A stretch of DNA of 46,738 bases from Bacteroidota bacterium (GCA_027593245.1 JAQCJC010000007.1:1-46738), one strand, 5' to 3'. Counted from the first letter of the stretch, positions 25,180 through 35,109 are shown. Made by a program: numbers and translations. Notes: generated from the letters alone by a model not told the origin.

Positions 25180-25791
25180 CTAAATTGCCGGATGATTTTT
25201 GATATAAAGAAGTGTTTCTGGTCCTAAATTAAATAATAAATCTAAGATGCTTAGGTTTTGTAAATAACCATATTTGTTTTCAAATACTTGGATGTAAGCT
25301 TCGGTTTTAATCGAATTATTATTTTTTGTTTCAATTAAAAATCTATAGTCTTTCCCATCGTATTTTTTTTTAAAAGTCTCTGAAATACTATAATTGAATT
25401 TAAAATCTAAACACTCATTAATTCGACTGATGCATTCAAGGTTAAAGGACGTCAATTCGTCACTTTTTTTACTAAAAAGAGTTTTTAAATCATCCTCATA
25501 AAATTCAAAAAAGGGTGAAGTTCGATATGCACTTTCTATAGATTTCCAATGTATACTTTTCCAATTTGTACTGTTGTCTATACGGATATCTCTCGTTTGC
25601 TGTCTATTTAACTGTGAGTAATGCACAGGAATGTGTAGTCCTAATTGACCATTTGCACCATAGATGTAGCCCCGGTTTCTTAGAGTTTGTTTTTGATAAT
25701 TATCATGCATCTCAAAAACGATATTTTTGTTTTGTGCAAAAATGATATAATTTGCAATACTTGGAATATAAGAAGGGTAAATTAAACTCAT
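25180..25791 (-). CDS. WbqC-like family protein
   Basis: A 203-residue protein of the WbqC family (YPSYIPSIANYIIFAQ opening, YQKQTLRNRGYIYGANGQLGL, HIPVH, WKSIHWKSIESAYRTSPFFEFYEDDL). The family is often near polysaccharide genes but its reaction is not established to my knowledge. Here it sits at the end of the parA-parB-dapB-lepB block with no sugar genes nearby. The ATG at 25791 is used; an adjacent upstream TTG is possible. Eight nt after lepB, so co-transcribed. Confidence 0.82.
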   Translation of the reverse strand: MSLIYPSYIPSIANYIIFAQNKNIVFEMHDNYQKQTLRNRGYIYGANGQLGLHIPVHYSQLNRQQTRDIRIDNSTNWKSIHWKSIESAYRTSPFFEFYEDDLKTLFSKKSDELTSFNLECISRINECLDFKFNYSISETFKKKYDGKDYRFLIETKNNNSIKTEAYIQVFENKYGYLQNLSILDLLFNLGPETLLYIKNHPAI

Positions 25792-25799
25792 CAATGCTA

Positions 25800-27401
25800 T
25801 TAGGCCGCTGTGTTTTTATATTTCTTCCATTTTTTGTAGCCGTAGTTGATGAGTATGAGTATAACAAAAGGAATTAGGTAAGATCTTCTTGGGCCATCGG
25901 CATGCACCGTAGTAAAGACACGATCCCATCTTATTTTATTAAGTCCTTTGCCATGCGTATTCCAGCTCATCCAAATAAATACTGGCTTACCCACCACATG
26001 ATTTTCTGGAACAAATCCCCAGCGACGTGCATCAAGTGAACCATTTCTGTTGTCCCCCATCATCCAGTAGTAATTTTGATTAAATGTATATGATTTAGCT
26101 TCTTTTCCATTTATGTATACCGCATTTCCTTTAGCGTAAATAGAGTTTCCTTCGTATTCTGAGATGAGGCGTTTGTATAAAGGCAAATTGGACGTGTTTA
26201 CTTCAATAGTCGCTCCTTTTTTAGGAATGTAAATTGGCCCAAATTGATCCATATTCCAATTAAATTCTGGGTCATGTGGGAACATGTCTCTATCGATTTC
26301 TTCTTTAGCTCTGATTTTTCTTTCTATACTAGCCACACTTGGGTGCTTTTTTAATAATTCTATAGATTCCTTTGTTGCTGCTGAAACTTCAAAATGAGTA
26401 CTGTTGTTAACAAAACCATCAGTTATATCGTAATATGTTTTTAAGCGGTTATAGATAGATCTACTAAAGCGTTTTCCTTCCTTAATTTTGCCTTTGTATG
26501 AAAACTGCAAGCGCGCACGACCAGGAAGCTCATTCTTTATTCCGTTTATGTAAACATAGCCATCAATAATTTGAAGTGTATCTCCAGAAATACCAACGCA
26601 GCGCTTAACTAGATTGGTTTTTTTATCTATGGGTTTGTAATAATTTCGATCAGGTGTAAAGACGTTCATATCCAAAAGTGTGTCAGCGGGCTGATTGAAT
26701 ACTACAATTTCATTGCGTTTTATTTTTTCCCACCCTGGAATTCGCAGATAGGGGAGTTGTAACATATTTTTCCAGGACGTGTTTTTTTCCTCCATTTTGT
26801 CACTAAACAAATAAGATTTTTTTCCAGTAAAAGGAATTGTATCGTGTACCATCGGAAAACTGACAGTTGTCATTGGAATTCTCGGCCCGTAATGCATTTT
26901 ACTCACTATAAGAAAATCACCAACTAAAAGCGATTTCTCTAGAGATGATGATGGTATTACAAAAGGTTGTAAAAAATAGATATGAACTGTGCTTGCTACT
27001 ACAATAGCAAAAAGAACAGAATTGACAAACTGGCCAGCAGTTGATTTTGGTTCAGGCTCTCTATTTTTTATGTGTTTTAGGTCTAAGAAATAATTTAGAT
27101 AGTAGTTGTAAAAACCTAGGGAGAGTACAGCTAATATAGTGTCTTTTGTAGTATTTTTGCCGAAGCTTCTTGCTGTTTCAACCCAAATCACAGGGAACAT
27201 CACACAATTGATCACTGGTAAGAAAATAAAGAATATCCAGTACCATGGTCTGTTTAATATTTTGAAAAGGACGAGCGCATTGAAAACTGGTACAAAGGCC
27301 TCCCAGGCTTTTCGTCCAGCTTTTTGGTATAACTTCCATGTTCCGAGCCCATGTATTAGTTGCAGAATCAAAATAAAATTAAACCACTGTACTGATGTCA
27401 T
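25800..27401 (-). CDS. lepB: signal peptidase I
   Basis: Leader peptidase of the S26 family, 533 residues, long compared with E. coli LepB. Two to three hydrophobic segments form the N-terminus (about 1-95) before the anchor helix at about 130. The catalytic serine motif is FVIPSSSLEKSLLVGD and the general-base lysine is in NLVKRCVGISGD. DNRNGSLDARRWGFVPENHVVG is the conserved box E. An insert of about 130 residues between boxes D and E and a C-terminal membrane helix followed by a basic tail (INYGYKKWKKYK) are typical of Bacteroidota. It cleaves signal peptides of exported proteins. Between dapB and the WbqC-like gene. Confidence 0.96.
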   Translation of the reverse strand: MTSVQWFNFILILQLIHGLGTWKLYQKAGRKAWEAFVPVFNALVLFKILNRPWYWIFFIFLPVINCVMFPVIWVETARSFGKNTTKDTILAVLSLGFYNYYLNYFLDLKHIKNREPEPKSTAGQFVNSVLFAIVVASTVHIYFLQPFVIPSSSLEKSLLVGDFLIVSKMHYGPRIPMTTVSFPMVHDTIPFTGKKSYLFSDKMEEKNTSWKNMLQLPYLRIPGWEKIKRNEIVVFNQPADTLLDMNVFTPDRNYYKPIDKKTNLVKRCVGISGDTLQIIDGYVYINGIKNELPGRARLQFSYKGKIKEGKRFSRSIYNRLKTYYDITDGFVNNSTHFEVSAATKESIELLKKHPSVASIERKIRAKEEIDRDMFPHDPEFNWNMDQFGPIYIPKKGATIEVNTSNLPLYKRLISEYEGNSIYAKGNAVYINGKEAKSYTFNQNYYWMMGDNRNGSLDARRWGFVPENHVVGKPVFIWMSWNTHGKGLNKIRWDRVFTTVHADGPRRSYLIPFVILILINYGYKKWKKYKNTAA

Positions 27402-27425
27402 ATTCTTTTAGTTTTAATATATGTT

Positions 27426-27455
27426 GTAAGTTGTTAAAATTTGTTACAAACTTAC
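27426..27455. repeat. imperfect inverted repeat across the dapB stop
   Basis: GTAAGTTGT and ACAAACTTAC face each other across 11 nt, with a one-base bulge. It covers the dapB stop codon and the start of the 50-nt dapB-lepB gap. There is no clear T-run, so it is not a normal terminator; it could attenuate or protect the message, or mean nothing. Confidence 0.35.
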
Positions 27456-28156
27456 TTAATATTTAACACGTCTTTCATTGTAAATATCCCTTTTTTACCT
27501 ACTAGCCATTCGGCTGCTACAACTGCACCCAATCCAAAACCATTTCTATTATGTGCTGTATGAATAATTTCTATTGAATCGATTTCAGAGCCATAATTGA
27601 TTTTGTGGGTGCCTGGAACATTTTCTATACGTTTGGCTTCAATTTCAATTTTATTCGGCTCATTTTTAGGGCTTAATGTCCATCCTTTGTAATTAGATAC
27701 ATCTGCGATACCTTCAGCCAAGGTAATGGCTGTTCCAGATGGAGCATCCTGTTTTTGAGTGTGATGTGTTTCTTCAATTTGCACATTATAATCTTCGAAA
27801 GGTGTTATTATTTTAGCTAAAACTTTGTTGAGTTCAAAAAATAAATTTACACCTAAACTAAAATTAGAAGCGTATATAAATGCACCATTTGTTTTTTTAC
27901 ATAGGTTTCTTATTTCTTCAAACTGATCTAGCCAACCTGTTGTTCCGGAAATAACAGGAACCTTGTTGTTCAAGGCCATACTGATGTTCCCTACTGCGGC
28001 AGTGGGCACACTAAAGTCTATAGCAACGTCAGCTTGACTTAGATCATATGACTTGTCATTTTTGTCAATTTTCAATACCACATCGTGTCCTCTGTCAATT
28101 GCAATTTGTTCAATCACTTTTCCCATTTTACCATAGCCTAATAGTGCAATTTTCAT
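27452..28156 (-). CDS. dapB: 4-hydroxy-tetrahydrodipicolinate reductase
   Basis: NAD(P)H-dependent step of lysine and diaminopimelate (cell-wall) synthesis, 234 residues. The nucleotide-binding GYGKMGKVIEQIA is at about 7-19. VPVISGTTGW and NFSLGVNLFFE are conserved, and the active-site block EETHHTQKQDAPSGTAITLA holds the catalytic His pair and Lys. It is 3 nt after the DUF5683 gene and belongs to the parA-parB operon. Confidence 0.97.
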   Translation of the reverse strand: MKIALLGYGKMGKVIEQIAIDRGHDVVLKIDKNDKSYDLSQADVAIDFSVPTAAVGNISMALNNKVPVISGTTGWLDQFEEIRNLCKKTNGAFIYASNFSLGVNLFFELNKVLAKIITPFEDYNVQIEETHHTQKQDAPSGTAITLAEGIADVSNYKGWTLSPKNEPNKIEIEAKRIENVPGTHKINYGSEIDSIEIIHTAHNRNGFGLGAVVAAEWLVGKKGIFTMKDVLNIK

Positions 28157-28159
28157 AAC

Positions 28160-28744
28160 TTAAAATTTAATATTTAAGGATAGACCTATTTGAGTTGTAT
28201 AATTTGGATTATTGAAATCTATAAAAGGTTTTAGGGCTAAATTTTCATCTAAATTATATTGCAGTAAGTGTGCATCAACATTGGCTTCAATAATATTTAA
28301 TACATAAAGGCCAACAGTTACCAACATGGAGAGTTCTTTATTTCTTTTAAGCGTGCGTTGTGCTCTTATAAGTGCTTCGTCCGACAAAAAAGGTGTATCT
28401 CCGGGGCCATAAAATTCATCATCTGTAAATCCTGCTAAGCGCCGTTTATACGCATTTCGGTATTGTTTGTATAATTTGTTGTTGTCTAAATAGAAATACA
28501 ATCCAGTTCCTATTGCTCCATATACAATAGGGATTTTCCAATATTTTTTATTGTAAGCTTGCCCAAGACCAGGTAAAACAGCTGAGTAAAATGCCGCTTT
28601 AGCAGGCCGAAGTGGGTCTAATGCTCTAGATGTGTTTTTTTTGTTTTGTTTGGCGGTTTCATCTAGTTCGTCCTTGTTGCTCTGCGCTAGAGTTGCCAGA
28701 CAAATAAAAAGGCAAAATAATGTAGCAGTAAATCTATTGATCAC
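28160..28744 (-). CDS. DUF5683 protein, exported
   Basis: A 194-residue protein with an N-terminal signal sequence (FTATLFCLFICLATLAQS). AAFYSAVLPGLGQAYNKKYWKIPIVYGAIG is the DUF5683 hallmark, a glycine-rich membrane-associated segment, followed by YFYLDNNKLYKQYRNAYKRRL and NVDAHLLQYNLDENLAL. Function unknown; the family is typical of Bacteroidota and often lies between parB and dapB, as here. Its ATG lies 11 nt inside parB, so translation is probably coupled. Confidence 0.85.
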   Translation of the reverse strand: MINRFTATLFCLFICLATLAQSNKDELDETAKQNKKNTSRALDPLRPAKAAFYSAVLPGLGQAYNKKYWKIPIVYGAIGTGLYFYLDNNKLYKQYRNAYKRRLAGFTDDEFYGPGDTPFLSDEALIRAQRTLKRNKELSMLVTVGLYVLNIIEANVDAHLLQYNLDENLALKPFIDFNNPNYTTQIGLSLNIKF

Positions 28745-29633
28745 CCTTCAAAAGTTTTAAAATACGCTTATAATCTTCTTTGGAATGAAAAGGAATGCTT
28801 ATGGTACCATTATCCTTTTTCCCCATTTTTATAGTAATTTTTTTACCAAAGAAATCAGAAATTACAGCGATGCCATTTTTGACAAAGCTTGGAGTATTTG
28901 GAGCGTTTTTATTTGGAGATGATTTGGGATTGTTTAGACTTTTAACCAGATCTTCTGTAGCTCGAACAGACAATTTTTTGGCAATAATTTGTTCGTAAAT
29001 AGAAAGTTGGTCTGTTGATTTTAATACGTTTATTATGGCACGACCATGCCCCATACTTATAAAGCCATCCCGCATTCCTGTTTGAATAATAGGATCGATT
29101 TTTAGCAATCGAAGGTAGTTGGCTATCGTTGATCGTTTTTTTCCAACTCTTTGGCTCATCTGATCTTGAGTTAGCTTTACTTCCTCCATTAATCGTTGAT
29201 AGCTCATAGCAATTTCGATAGGGTCAAGATCTTGTCTTTGGATATTTTCTACCAATGCCATTTCCAAAGCCTCTTGGTCATTTGCTAGACGAATGTATGC
29301 AGGAATACTTGTTTTGCCTAATATTTTTGAAGCTCTAAAACGACGCTCGCCTGAAAGTAGTTGGAATTTGTTTTCATTTATTTTACGAACAGTAATCGGT
29401 TGAATAACACCTAATTCTTGAATAGATGCTGCAAGTTCTTTTAGCTGCTCGTCATTAAATTTTGAACGCGGTTGGAAAGGGTTGACTTCAATTGAATTTA
29501 GTTCAATTTCCATGATGGAGCCCATAGCAGTTTTAGCTGTCTTTTTGTCAACTTTTGAAAAATCATTTGTAGATTCGTTCAATAGTGCAGAAAGTCCGCG
29601 TCCCAGAGCTTGTTTTTTAATCGCCTTTGCCAT
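28734..29633 (-). CDS. parB: chromosome partitioning protein ParB
   Basis: A 299-residue ParB/Spo0J. The start LGRGLSALLNE is typical, IEVNPFQPRSKF begins the CTP-binding N-domain, and GERRFRASK is the CTP-binding box. The helix-turn-helix (LTQDQMSQRVGKKRSTIANYLRLLKI, about 140-165) binds parS, and the C-terminal dimerisation part ends in KRILKLLKG. It starts 17 nt inside parA. I could not find a canonical parS nearby. Confidence 0.96.
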   Translation of the reverse strand: MAKAIKKQALGRGLSALLNESTNDFSKVDKKTAKTAMGSIMEIELNSIEVNPFQPRSKFNDEQLKELAASIQELGVIQPITVRKINENKFQLLSGERRFRASKILGKTSIPAYIRLANDQEALEMALVENIQRQDLDPIEIAMSYQRLMEEVKLTQDQMSQRVGKKRSTIANYLRLLKIDPIIQTGMRDGFISMGHGRAIINVLKSTDQLSIYEQIIAKKLSVRATEDLVKSLNNPKSSPNKNAPNTPSFVKNGIAVISDFFGKKITIKMGKKDNGTISIPFHSKEDYKRILKLLKGDQ

Positions 29634-30399
29634 TAGCTAAAGTTTTACTGATGATTTCCTTGGCCAAACTTAAGTAATTTGAAGCACCTTTACTATTAAC
29701 ATCGTAATTAATTATACTTTCTCCAAAGCTTGGAGCTTCGCTCAGCCGCACATTTCGCTGGATAATAGTTTTGAACACCATATCATGAAAGTGATTTTGA
29801 ACTTCTTCAACTACTTGGTTTGATAATCTTAGCCTCGAATCATACATAGTAAGTAAAAGGCCTTCGATGTCTAAATTAGCATTGTGGATTCTTTGTACAC
29901 TTTTTATGGTGTTGAGTAGTTTTCCTAAACCTTCTAAAGCAAAGTACTCACATTGAATGGGTATAATAATTGAATCTGCTGCTGTCAGTGCGTTTAAGGT
30001 TAGCAATCCCAAAGATGGAGCACAATCGATTAGAATAAAATCGTATTGATATTTTACAGGGTTGAGTGCGCTCTGGAGCATATATTCGCGTTTCTCAACT
30101 TGAACCAGTTCTATTTCTGAGGCAACAAGATCTATGTGGGCTGGTATGATGTCAACATTAGCTGCTGTAGTTTTTTGTATGACCTCTTTTGCGGTACAAT
30201 CGTGTTCTAATAATTGATAAGTCCCTTTTTCAACAGTTTCAACATTTATACCAAGTCCTGAGCTAGCATTGGCCTGAGGATCGGCATCGATAAGTAAAAC
30301 TTTTTTGTCAAGAACACCTAAGCAAGCTGCTAAGTTGACCGTGGTTGTAGTTTTTCCTACGCCGCCTTTTTGATTTGCAATTGCTATGATTTTACCCAT
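29617..30399 (-). CDS. parA: chromosome partitioning ATPase ParA (Soj)
   Basis: A 260-residue deviant Walker A ATPase that moves ParB-parS complexes. KGGVGKTTTTVNLAACLG at about 10-27 has the signature lysine; LIDADPQANASSGLG is Walker A', and FILIDCAPSLGLLTLNALTA Walker B. The length is right for a chromosomal Soj with no N-terminal DNA-binding domain. Overlaps parB by 17 nt and heads the parA-parB-DUF5683-dapB-lepB-WbqC block. A second ParA-like gene lies 95 nt upstream. Confidence 0.96.
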   Translation of the reverse strand: MGKIIAIANQKGGVGKTTTTVNLAACLGVLDKKVLLIDADPQANASSGLGINVETVEKGTYQLLEHDCTAKEVIQKTTAANVDIIPAHIDLVASEIELVQVEKREYMLQSALNPVKYQYDFILIDCAPSLGLLTLNALTAADSIIIPIQCEYFALEGLGKLLNTIKSVQRIHNANLDIEGLLLTMYDSRLRLSNQVVEEVQNHFHDMVFKTIIQRNVRLSEAPSFGESIINYDVNSKGASNYLSLAKEIISKTLANGKGD

Positions 30400-30422
30400 G
30401 GAGTTTAGACCTTTTGTACCTT

Positions 30423-30430
30423 CAAAAATA
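30423..30430 (-). promoter_or_regulatory. -7 promoter box for the parA operon
   Basis: Minus-strand TATTTTTG matches TAnnTTTG and lies 23 nt before the parA ATG. Upstream by 19 nt is TTT, one base off TTG. This gives parA its own promoter downstream of the ParA paralog. Confidence 0.5.
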
Positions 30431-30494
30431 CAATTATTTACGTGGAATTAAAATCAATATTTATAAGGTTTTCAACAATTTTTATATTTGTATT

Positions 30495-31589
30495 TTACCC
30501 ACGTCTGAAGCGTCTTAGTTCTATCGACTGAACTCGATTATTGATGAAAGTTAAGTATAGAAAATTCTTTCTAAAAACCGTAGCTCTTTCCGAAACGCGG
30601 TACATCCAGATATTTGAGTGTATGTCGTTGTAAACTAGTCCAAGACGTTTTATAACCTCTTCCTTGGTCAAATTTTTAAGTTTATTAAAGTTTTTCTTTT
30701 TTACGTCAAAAGGTTCAAAGTGTTTTAAATGGTTCTTACGTATTGATGTTTCAACAACATTAGTTTCTTTGTTGTCGTTCATGATTTGCTGGATTGTTTT
30801 TCCGAGTGTTTTTGTTGTGTTTTTCATCTTATTTCGGTTTGTTATTATTTCACGGGATAGATTTAGGTAGTCTTCAGAGCCAATACTTTCAATTTTATAG
30901 TCAAAAATGTTGGTTCCGAAGCTTGGAGCTTCACTCAAACTTACGTTTCTTTTGATGACAGTTTTGAAAACTAAATCATCAAAATACGCTTTGAGTTCGT
31001 TTATAATGTGTTGATTGTGTTTTAAGCGTTTATCGTACATGGTAATCAAAAAGCCTTCTATATCGAGCTCTTTATTAAAATTTACTTTTATTTCTTTGAT
31101 GGTTTTTAATAGTTTGTTTAGCCCCTCCATCGCTAAATATTCGCATTGGATAGGAATTAAAATAGAATCTGCAGCAATAAATGAGTTAACCGATATGTAC
31201 CCAAGTGAAGGGGAACAGTCTATTATTAGGTAATCGTATTTATCTTTTATTTTATCAAGCGCTTTTTTTAGCTCAAAGACATTTTTGCTGATATTATTGA
31301 TTTCCAAATCCGCCAAGTTCACTGAACTGGGGATTAGGTCTAGGTTTGGGCTATGCGTTTGCATGATTTGTTGTAGTGCACTGCTGTTTTCGTCAAAAAG
31401 ATGGACCAAGGATTTTTCACAAGGAATTTTGGTTCCCAATCCTAAACTTGTATTATCTTGTGGATCAGCGTCAATCAAGAGGACTTTATGGTTGAGAATA
31501 CCTAAGGCAGAGGTCAAGTTAATAGCCGTGGTGGTTTTGCCTACACCACCTTTCTGGTTTGCAATTGCAATTGTTTTTGATTTCAGCAT
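30495..31589 (-). CDS. second ParA-family ATPase with C-terminal extension
   Basis: A 364-residue paralog of the adjacent ParA. It keeps KGGVGKTTTAINLTSALG, LIDADPQDNTSLGLG and LIIDCSPSLGYISVNSFIA, so ATP binding is expected, and SLSEAPSFG near the end of the core. After about residue 250 it adds a basic linker (TLGKTIQQIMND) and an 60-residue C-terminal domain from LTKEEVIKRLG through WMYRV to LTFINNRVQSIELRRF, resembling a BamE/SmpA-type fold by eye. The ATG at 31589 is preferred to a TTG at 31607, as it puts the P-loop at the usual distance. Fifty-seven-plus nt after mutB; role unknown, perhaps partitioning of another cargo. Confidence 0.85.
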   Translation of the reverse strand: MLKSKTIAIANQKGGVGKTTTAINLTSALGILNHKVLLIDADPQDNTSLGLGTKIPCEKSLVHLFDENSSALQQIMQTHSPNLDLIPSSVNLADLEINNISKNVFELKKALDKIKDKYDYLIIDCSPSLGYISVNSFIAADSILIPIQCEYLAMEGLNKLLKTIKEIKVNFNKELDIEGFLITMYDKRLKHNQHIINELKAYFDDLVFKTVIKRNVSLSEAPSFGTNIFDYKIESIGSEDYLNLSREIITNRNKMKNTTKTLGKTIQQIMNDNKETNVVETSIRKNHLKHFEPFDVKKKNFNKLKNLTKEEVIKRLGLVYNDIHSNIWMYRVSERATVFRKNFLYLTFINNRVQSIELRRFRRG

Positions 31590-31664
31590 AATCGATTTGG
31601 GGATCAACTTGTACTTTAAAACCTTAAAACGAAGAAATTGGTAGGTAAAGGCTTGTAAATATAG

Positions 31665-33758
31665 CTAATTAATCAATATTTCCAAAACAGCTATTGCAGC
31701 ATCACTTATTTTTGTTCCAGGGCCAAATATTGCAACTGCGCCTGAATCGAAAAGTACTTGATAATCTTGTTTGGGAATAACACCACCAACAATCACCATA
31801 ATATCTTCACGGTTCATTTTTCTTAAATGATTTATTACTTTAGGGACCAGTGTCTTATGTCCTCCTGCTAATGTGGATATACCCAATATATGCACATCAT
31901 TTTCTACTGCTTGTTTTGCTGCTTCTTCTGCCGTTTGGAACAAAGGACCTATATCTACATCGAAACCAAGATCTGCATAGCCAGTAGCAACAACTTTAGC
32001 GCCTCTGTCGTGTCCGTCTTGCCCCATTTTAGCGATCATGATGCGCGGTCTCCTGCCTTCATTGTCTGCAAACTGATCAGCTAATAGCTTAGCTTTTTCA
32101 AAAGACTCATCATTTTTTAATTCTTTTTTATACACCCCTGAAATAGATTTAATTTTTGCTTGATACCGCCCAAATACTCTTTCAAGCGCTGTGCTTATTT
32201 CGCCCAAAGTTGCTCGAACTCTTGCAGCTTCCACTGCTAAAGCTAATAAATTTTCTCCTTTATCCCTCGCTGCAGAACTAAGTTTATTCAGCCATAGATC
32301 TACTTCCTCTTGATTTCGTTTAGCTTTAATCTGTTTTAAACGATTAATTTGCTGCTTTCTTACCAATTCATTGTCGACTTCCAATATATGTAAGGGGTCC
32401 TCGTTTTCTAGTTTAAACTTATTGACCCCCACAATTATATTTTGCCCAGAGTCAATATGGGCTTGTTTTTTGGCGGCTTCTTCTTCAATTTTTAATTTTG
32501 GTATTCCAGCTTCAATAGCTTTAGTCATTCCACCTTGTTGTTCAATATTTTGGATTATCTCCCAAGCTTTTTCAATGATTTGATGTGTCAATAACTCTAC
32601 GTAATAACTACCAGCCCAAGGATCAACAGTTTTGATGATGTGGGTCTCTTTTTGAAGGTACAATTGAGTGTTTCTCGCGATTCGTGCAGAAAAGTCTGTA
32701 GGTAATGCAATAGCTTCATCTAGTGCATTGGTATGTAAGCTTTGAGTACCGCCAAACACTGCCGAAGTAGCTTCTATACATGTTCTTGCAACATTGTTAA
32801 AGGGGTCTTGTTCTGTAAGACTCCAGCCACTTGTTTGACAATGGGTTCTCAAAGCCATTGACTTAGGGTTTTGAGGATTAAATTGTTTGACAATCTTAGC
32901 CCATAATACCCGAGCGGCACGCATTTTAGCAATTTCCATAAAATGATCCATTCCAATACCCCAAAAAAACGATAAACGCGGAGCTAATTTATCAATATCC
33001 AATCCGATTTCGAGCCCTTTTTTCAAATATTCTAAACCATTAGCAAGCGTATATGCCAGTTCAATTTCTGACGGCGCACCTGCTTCCTGCATATGGTAAC
33101 CAGAGATACTGATACTGTTGAATTTTGGCATGTTTTTGCTGCAATATTCAAAAATCTCACCAATAATATGCATTGAAGAAGCAGGAGGGTATATATAGGT
33201 ATTACGTACCATAAATTCCTTGAGAATATCATTTTGTATTGTGCCACTAAGCTCATCTAGATTTACGCCTTGTTCTTGTGCTGCTACAATGTAAAATGCC
33301 ATGATGGGTAAAACTGCACCATTCATTGTCATTGATACGCTCATTTTGTTCAATGGAATTTGATCAAAAAGAATTTTCATGTCTTCAACGGTGTCAATTG
33401 CCACTCCAGCTTTTCCAACATCTCCAATCACTCGTTCATGATCACTATCATAGCCTCTATGCGTAGGCAGATCAAAGGCCACAGACAGACCTTTCTGGCC
33501 TGCTGCAAGGTTTTTTTTATAGAAGTTGTTGGAGTCCTCAGCTGTAGAAAACCCAGCATATTGACGTATGGTCCATGGTCGTCTTACATACATTGTGGAA
33601 TAGGGCCCTCTCAAGAACGGCGGACTTCCTGCGCCAAAACCCAAATGTTTTGTGTGATCTAAATCTTCCTTTGAATAAATATTTGTATTGGCTCTGTTAC
33701 TGTTCTTGACATTCAGATTGGAGGAGAGTTTTATATGTTGTATGTTTTTTCTACTCAT
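31665..33758 (-). CDS. mutB: methylmalonyl-CoA mutase, large (catalytic) subunit
   Basis: Coenzyme B12 enzyme interconverting (R)-methylmalonyl-CoA and succinyl-CoA, 697 residues. The substrate-binding barrel has [19 protein letters not shown] near 60-78 and [14 protein letters not shown]. The C-terminal cobalamin domain has [13 protein letters not shown] near 582-594, where the His is the lower cobalt ligand, and then [15 protein letters not shown] and IVGGVIP. It overlaps mutA by 8 nt. It ends in TAG. No epimerase or MeaB-type GTPase chaperone is in the window. Used for propionate/branched-chain or odd-chain metabolism. Confidence 0.96.
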   Translation of the reverse strand: MSRKNIQHIKLSSNLNVKNSNRANTNIYSKEDLDHTKHLGFGAGSPPFLRGPYSTMYVRRPWTIRQYAGFSTAEDSNNFYKKNLAAGQKGLSVAFDLPTHRGYDSDHERVIGDVGKAGVAIDTVEDMKILFDQIPLNKMSVSMTMNGAVLPIMAFYIVAAQEQGVNLDELSGTIQNDILKEFMVRNTYIYPPASSMHIIGEIFEYCSKNMPKFNSISISGYHMQEAGAPSEIELAYTLANGLEYLKKGLEIGLDIDKLAPRLSFFWGIGMDHFMEIAKMRAARVLWAKIVKQFNPQNPKSMALRTHCQTSGWSLTEQDPFNNVARTCIEATSAVFGGTQSLHTNALDEAIALPTDFSARIARNTQLYLQKETHIIKTVDPWAGSYYVELLTHQIIEKAWEIIQNIEQQGGMTKAIEAGIPKLKIEEEAAKKQAHIDSGQNIIVGVNKFKLENEDPLHILEVDNELVRKQQINRLKQIKAKRNQEEVDLWLNKLSSAARDKGENLLALAVEAARVRATLGEISTALERVFGRYQAKIKSISGVYKKELKNDESFEKAKLLADQFADNEGRRPRIMIAKMGQDGHDRGAKVVATGYADLGFDVDIGPLFQTAEEAAKQAVENDVHILGISTLAGGHKTLVPKVINHLRKMNREDIMVIVGGVIPKQDYQVLFDSGAVAIFGPGTKISDAAIAVLEILIN

Positions 33759-35109
33759 TACCCAAACGCTTTTTTTCTATGGATTCTGCAATTCTTTTAC
33801 CAATGATTGGCTCAATCAATGTTTTGCGCGGTTGATGTTTAACAAAGGGATAAAGTTCAAGTTGTTCTTTTATTTTTTCATTGGTGTTTTGTTGGATATG
33901 TATGCCTACCAGCTCTTGATTATTGTTGTCAAAACTATCTTGCTCTTTTTTAGCGTATTCCTTTATTTTTTTTTGTATTGTCCCATCAATTAATTGCTTC
34001 AGAAACCCGCCTTGTTTTTCTATGTCTTTAAAGAGTGCTAAGGCCTTTTCTGCGAACTGATTAGTAAGGTCTTCAATGTAATATGCACCCATCGTTGGGT
34101 TGGTTACAGCACTAAATTTACTCTCGTGCTTTAAAATCAGTAGTTGATTTCTGGAGATGCGTCTGCCAAATTCGTTGTCTTTGTGGTAAAGTACATCATA
34201 GGGTAAATTAATGATGGTATCACTACTACCCAATGCCGCGCTCATGATTTCGGTCATTGTACGCAGCATATTTACATTGTATTCATAAATTGTTTTGTTG
34301 CGTTTGCTCGGTTCAGCGATAATATGACATCTTGTGCTCAAATCATAGTCTTTTATTAAGCTATTCCATAACCATCTCAAGGCTTGAAGCTTCGCAATTT
34401 CAAAGAAATAATTTCCACCAACAGCAACTTTAAATACTACTTCTTCAGGCATAACATTTTTAAATTCAAGAAGGTACTCATGTGCATGTGCAAGGCCATA
34501 TGCGAGTTGTTGTACTATAGCTGCACCCGCATTTTGATACTGTGCTATATCAACAGAAAATACAGATTTCACTCCTTCAGTCGCACTGCATAATCCTAGT
34601 GTGTCACTGAAGTCTTTAAACTTATTTTTATACCAATTTCCGCTTTTACATAAGTGTCCGATAGAGTCGCTTATAAGAAAAATAGTTGAATGAGATTTAA
34701 ATATTTTAGTGTCAATTTCTGTTAAAAAGTCTGCAGCAGAAAAATTTAATTCTAGATAGATTCTTACTGCAGAATCAACGATGCCATTGAGGAGCTCATC
34801 AATGCAAATAGATGCTTTTGGAAGTATAAAATAAATACTTTCAGTTCCTTTACTCAAGCACTCTAGGGCTTTTTTATTTGCTGATTTTACGTTTTGAACA
34901 TAGATGTATTCTCCAATTTTCCATTCGTCTGATTGATGTGGTATTGGTAGGGTTTGTTCGCTTGAATCTGCATGGTAAAATGGCTTGACATCTATGCCTT
35001 CTAGTGAATTCCAAACGAGATTGGTATTGAAATCCGCGCCGTCAAGCTCATATTGAATACGCTGTTTCCATGCTTTTGAAGATTGGCTGTCAAACTCGTC
35101 AAATTTCAT
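33751..35109 (-). CDS. mutA: methylmalonyl-CoA mutase, small subunit
   Basis: A 452-residue non-catalytic partner that forms the heterodimer with the large subunit. It keeps the barrel-like core ([74 protein letters not shown]) but has no DxHxxG cobalamin motif and is shorter than the bacterial MutA of actinobacteria. Start ATGA overlaps the DivIC-like gene by 4 nt; end overlaps mutB by 8 nt. Clearly one operon. Confidence 0.92.
   Translation of the reverse strand: MKFDEFDSQSSKAWKQRIQYELDGADFNTNLVWNSLEGIDVKPFYHADSSEQTLPIPHQSDEWKIGEYIYVQNVKSANKKALECLSKGTESIYFILPKASICIDELLNGIVDSAVRIYLELNFSAADFLTEIDTKIFKSHSTIFLISDSIGHLCKSGNWYKNKFKDFSDTLGLCSATEGVKSVFSVDIAQYQNAGAAIVQQLAYGLAHAHEYLLEFKNVMPEEVVFKVAVGGNYFFEIAKLQALRWLWNSLIKDYDLSTRCHIIAEPSKRNKTIYEYNVNMLRTMTEIMSAALGSSDTIINLPYDVLYHKDNEFGRRISRNQLLILKHESKFSAVTNPTMGAYYIEDLTNQFAEKALALFKDIEKQGGFLKQLIDGTIQKKIKEYAKKEQDSFDNNNQELVGIHIQQNTNEKIKEQLELYPFVKHQPRKTLIEPIIGKRIAESIEKKRLGNE

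Noticed and set aside
30434-30450. Possible parS site in the gap upstream of parA (TTTACGTGGAAT)
   Set aside because: Only about 10-11 of 16 positions match the usual TGTTNCACGTGAAACA-type palindrome and the dyad is not kept. It also lies between the -33 and -7 positions of the parA promoter. Chance match is more likely.
33688-33993. A hydrophobic 101-codon plus-strand frame across the mutA-mutB overlap
   Set aside because: Antisense to two conserved enzyme subunits; the hydrophobicity mirrors Lys/Glu-rich codons on the coding strand. No promoter.
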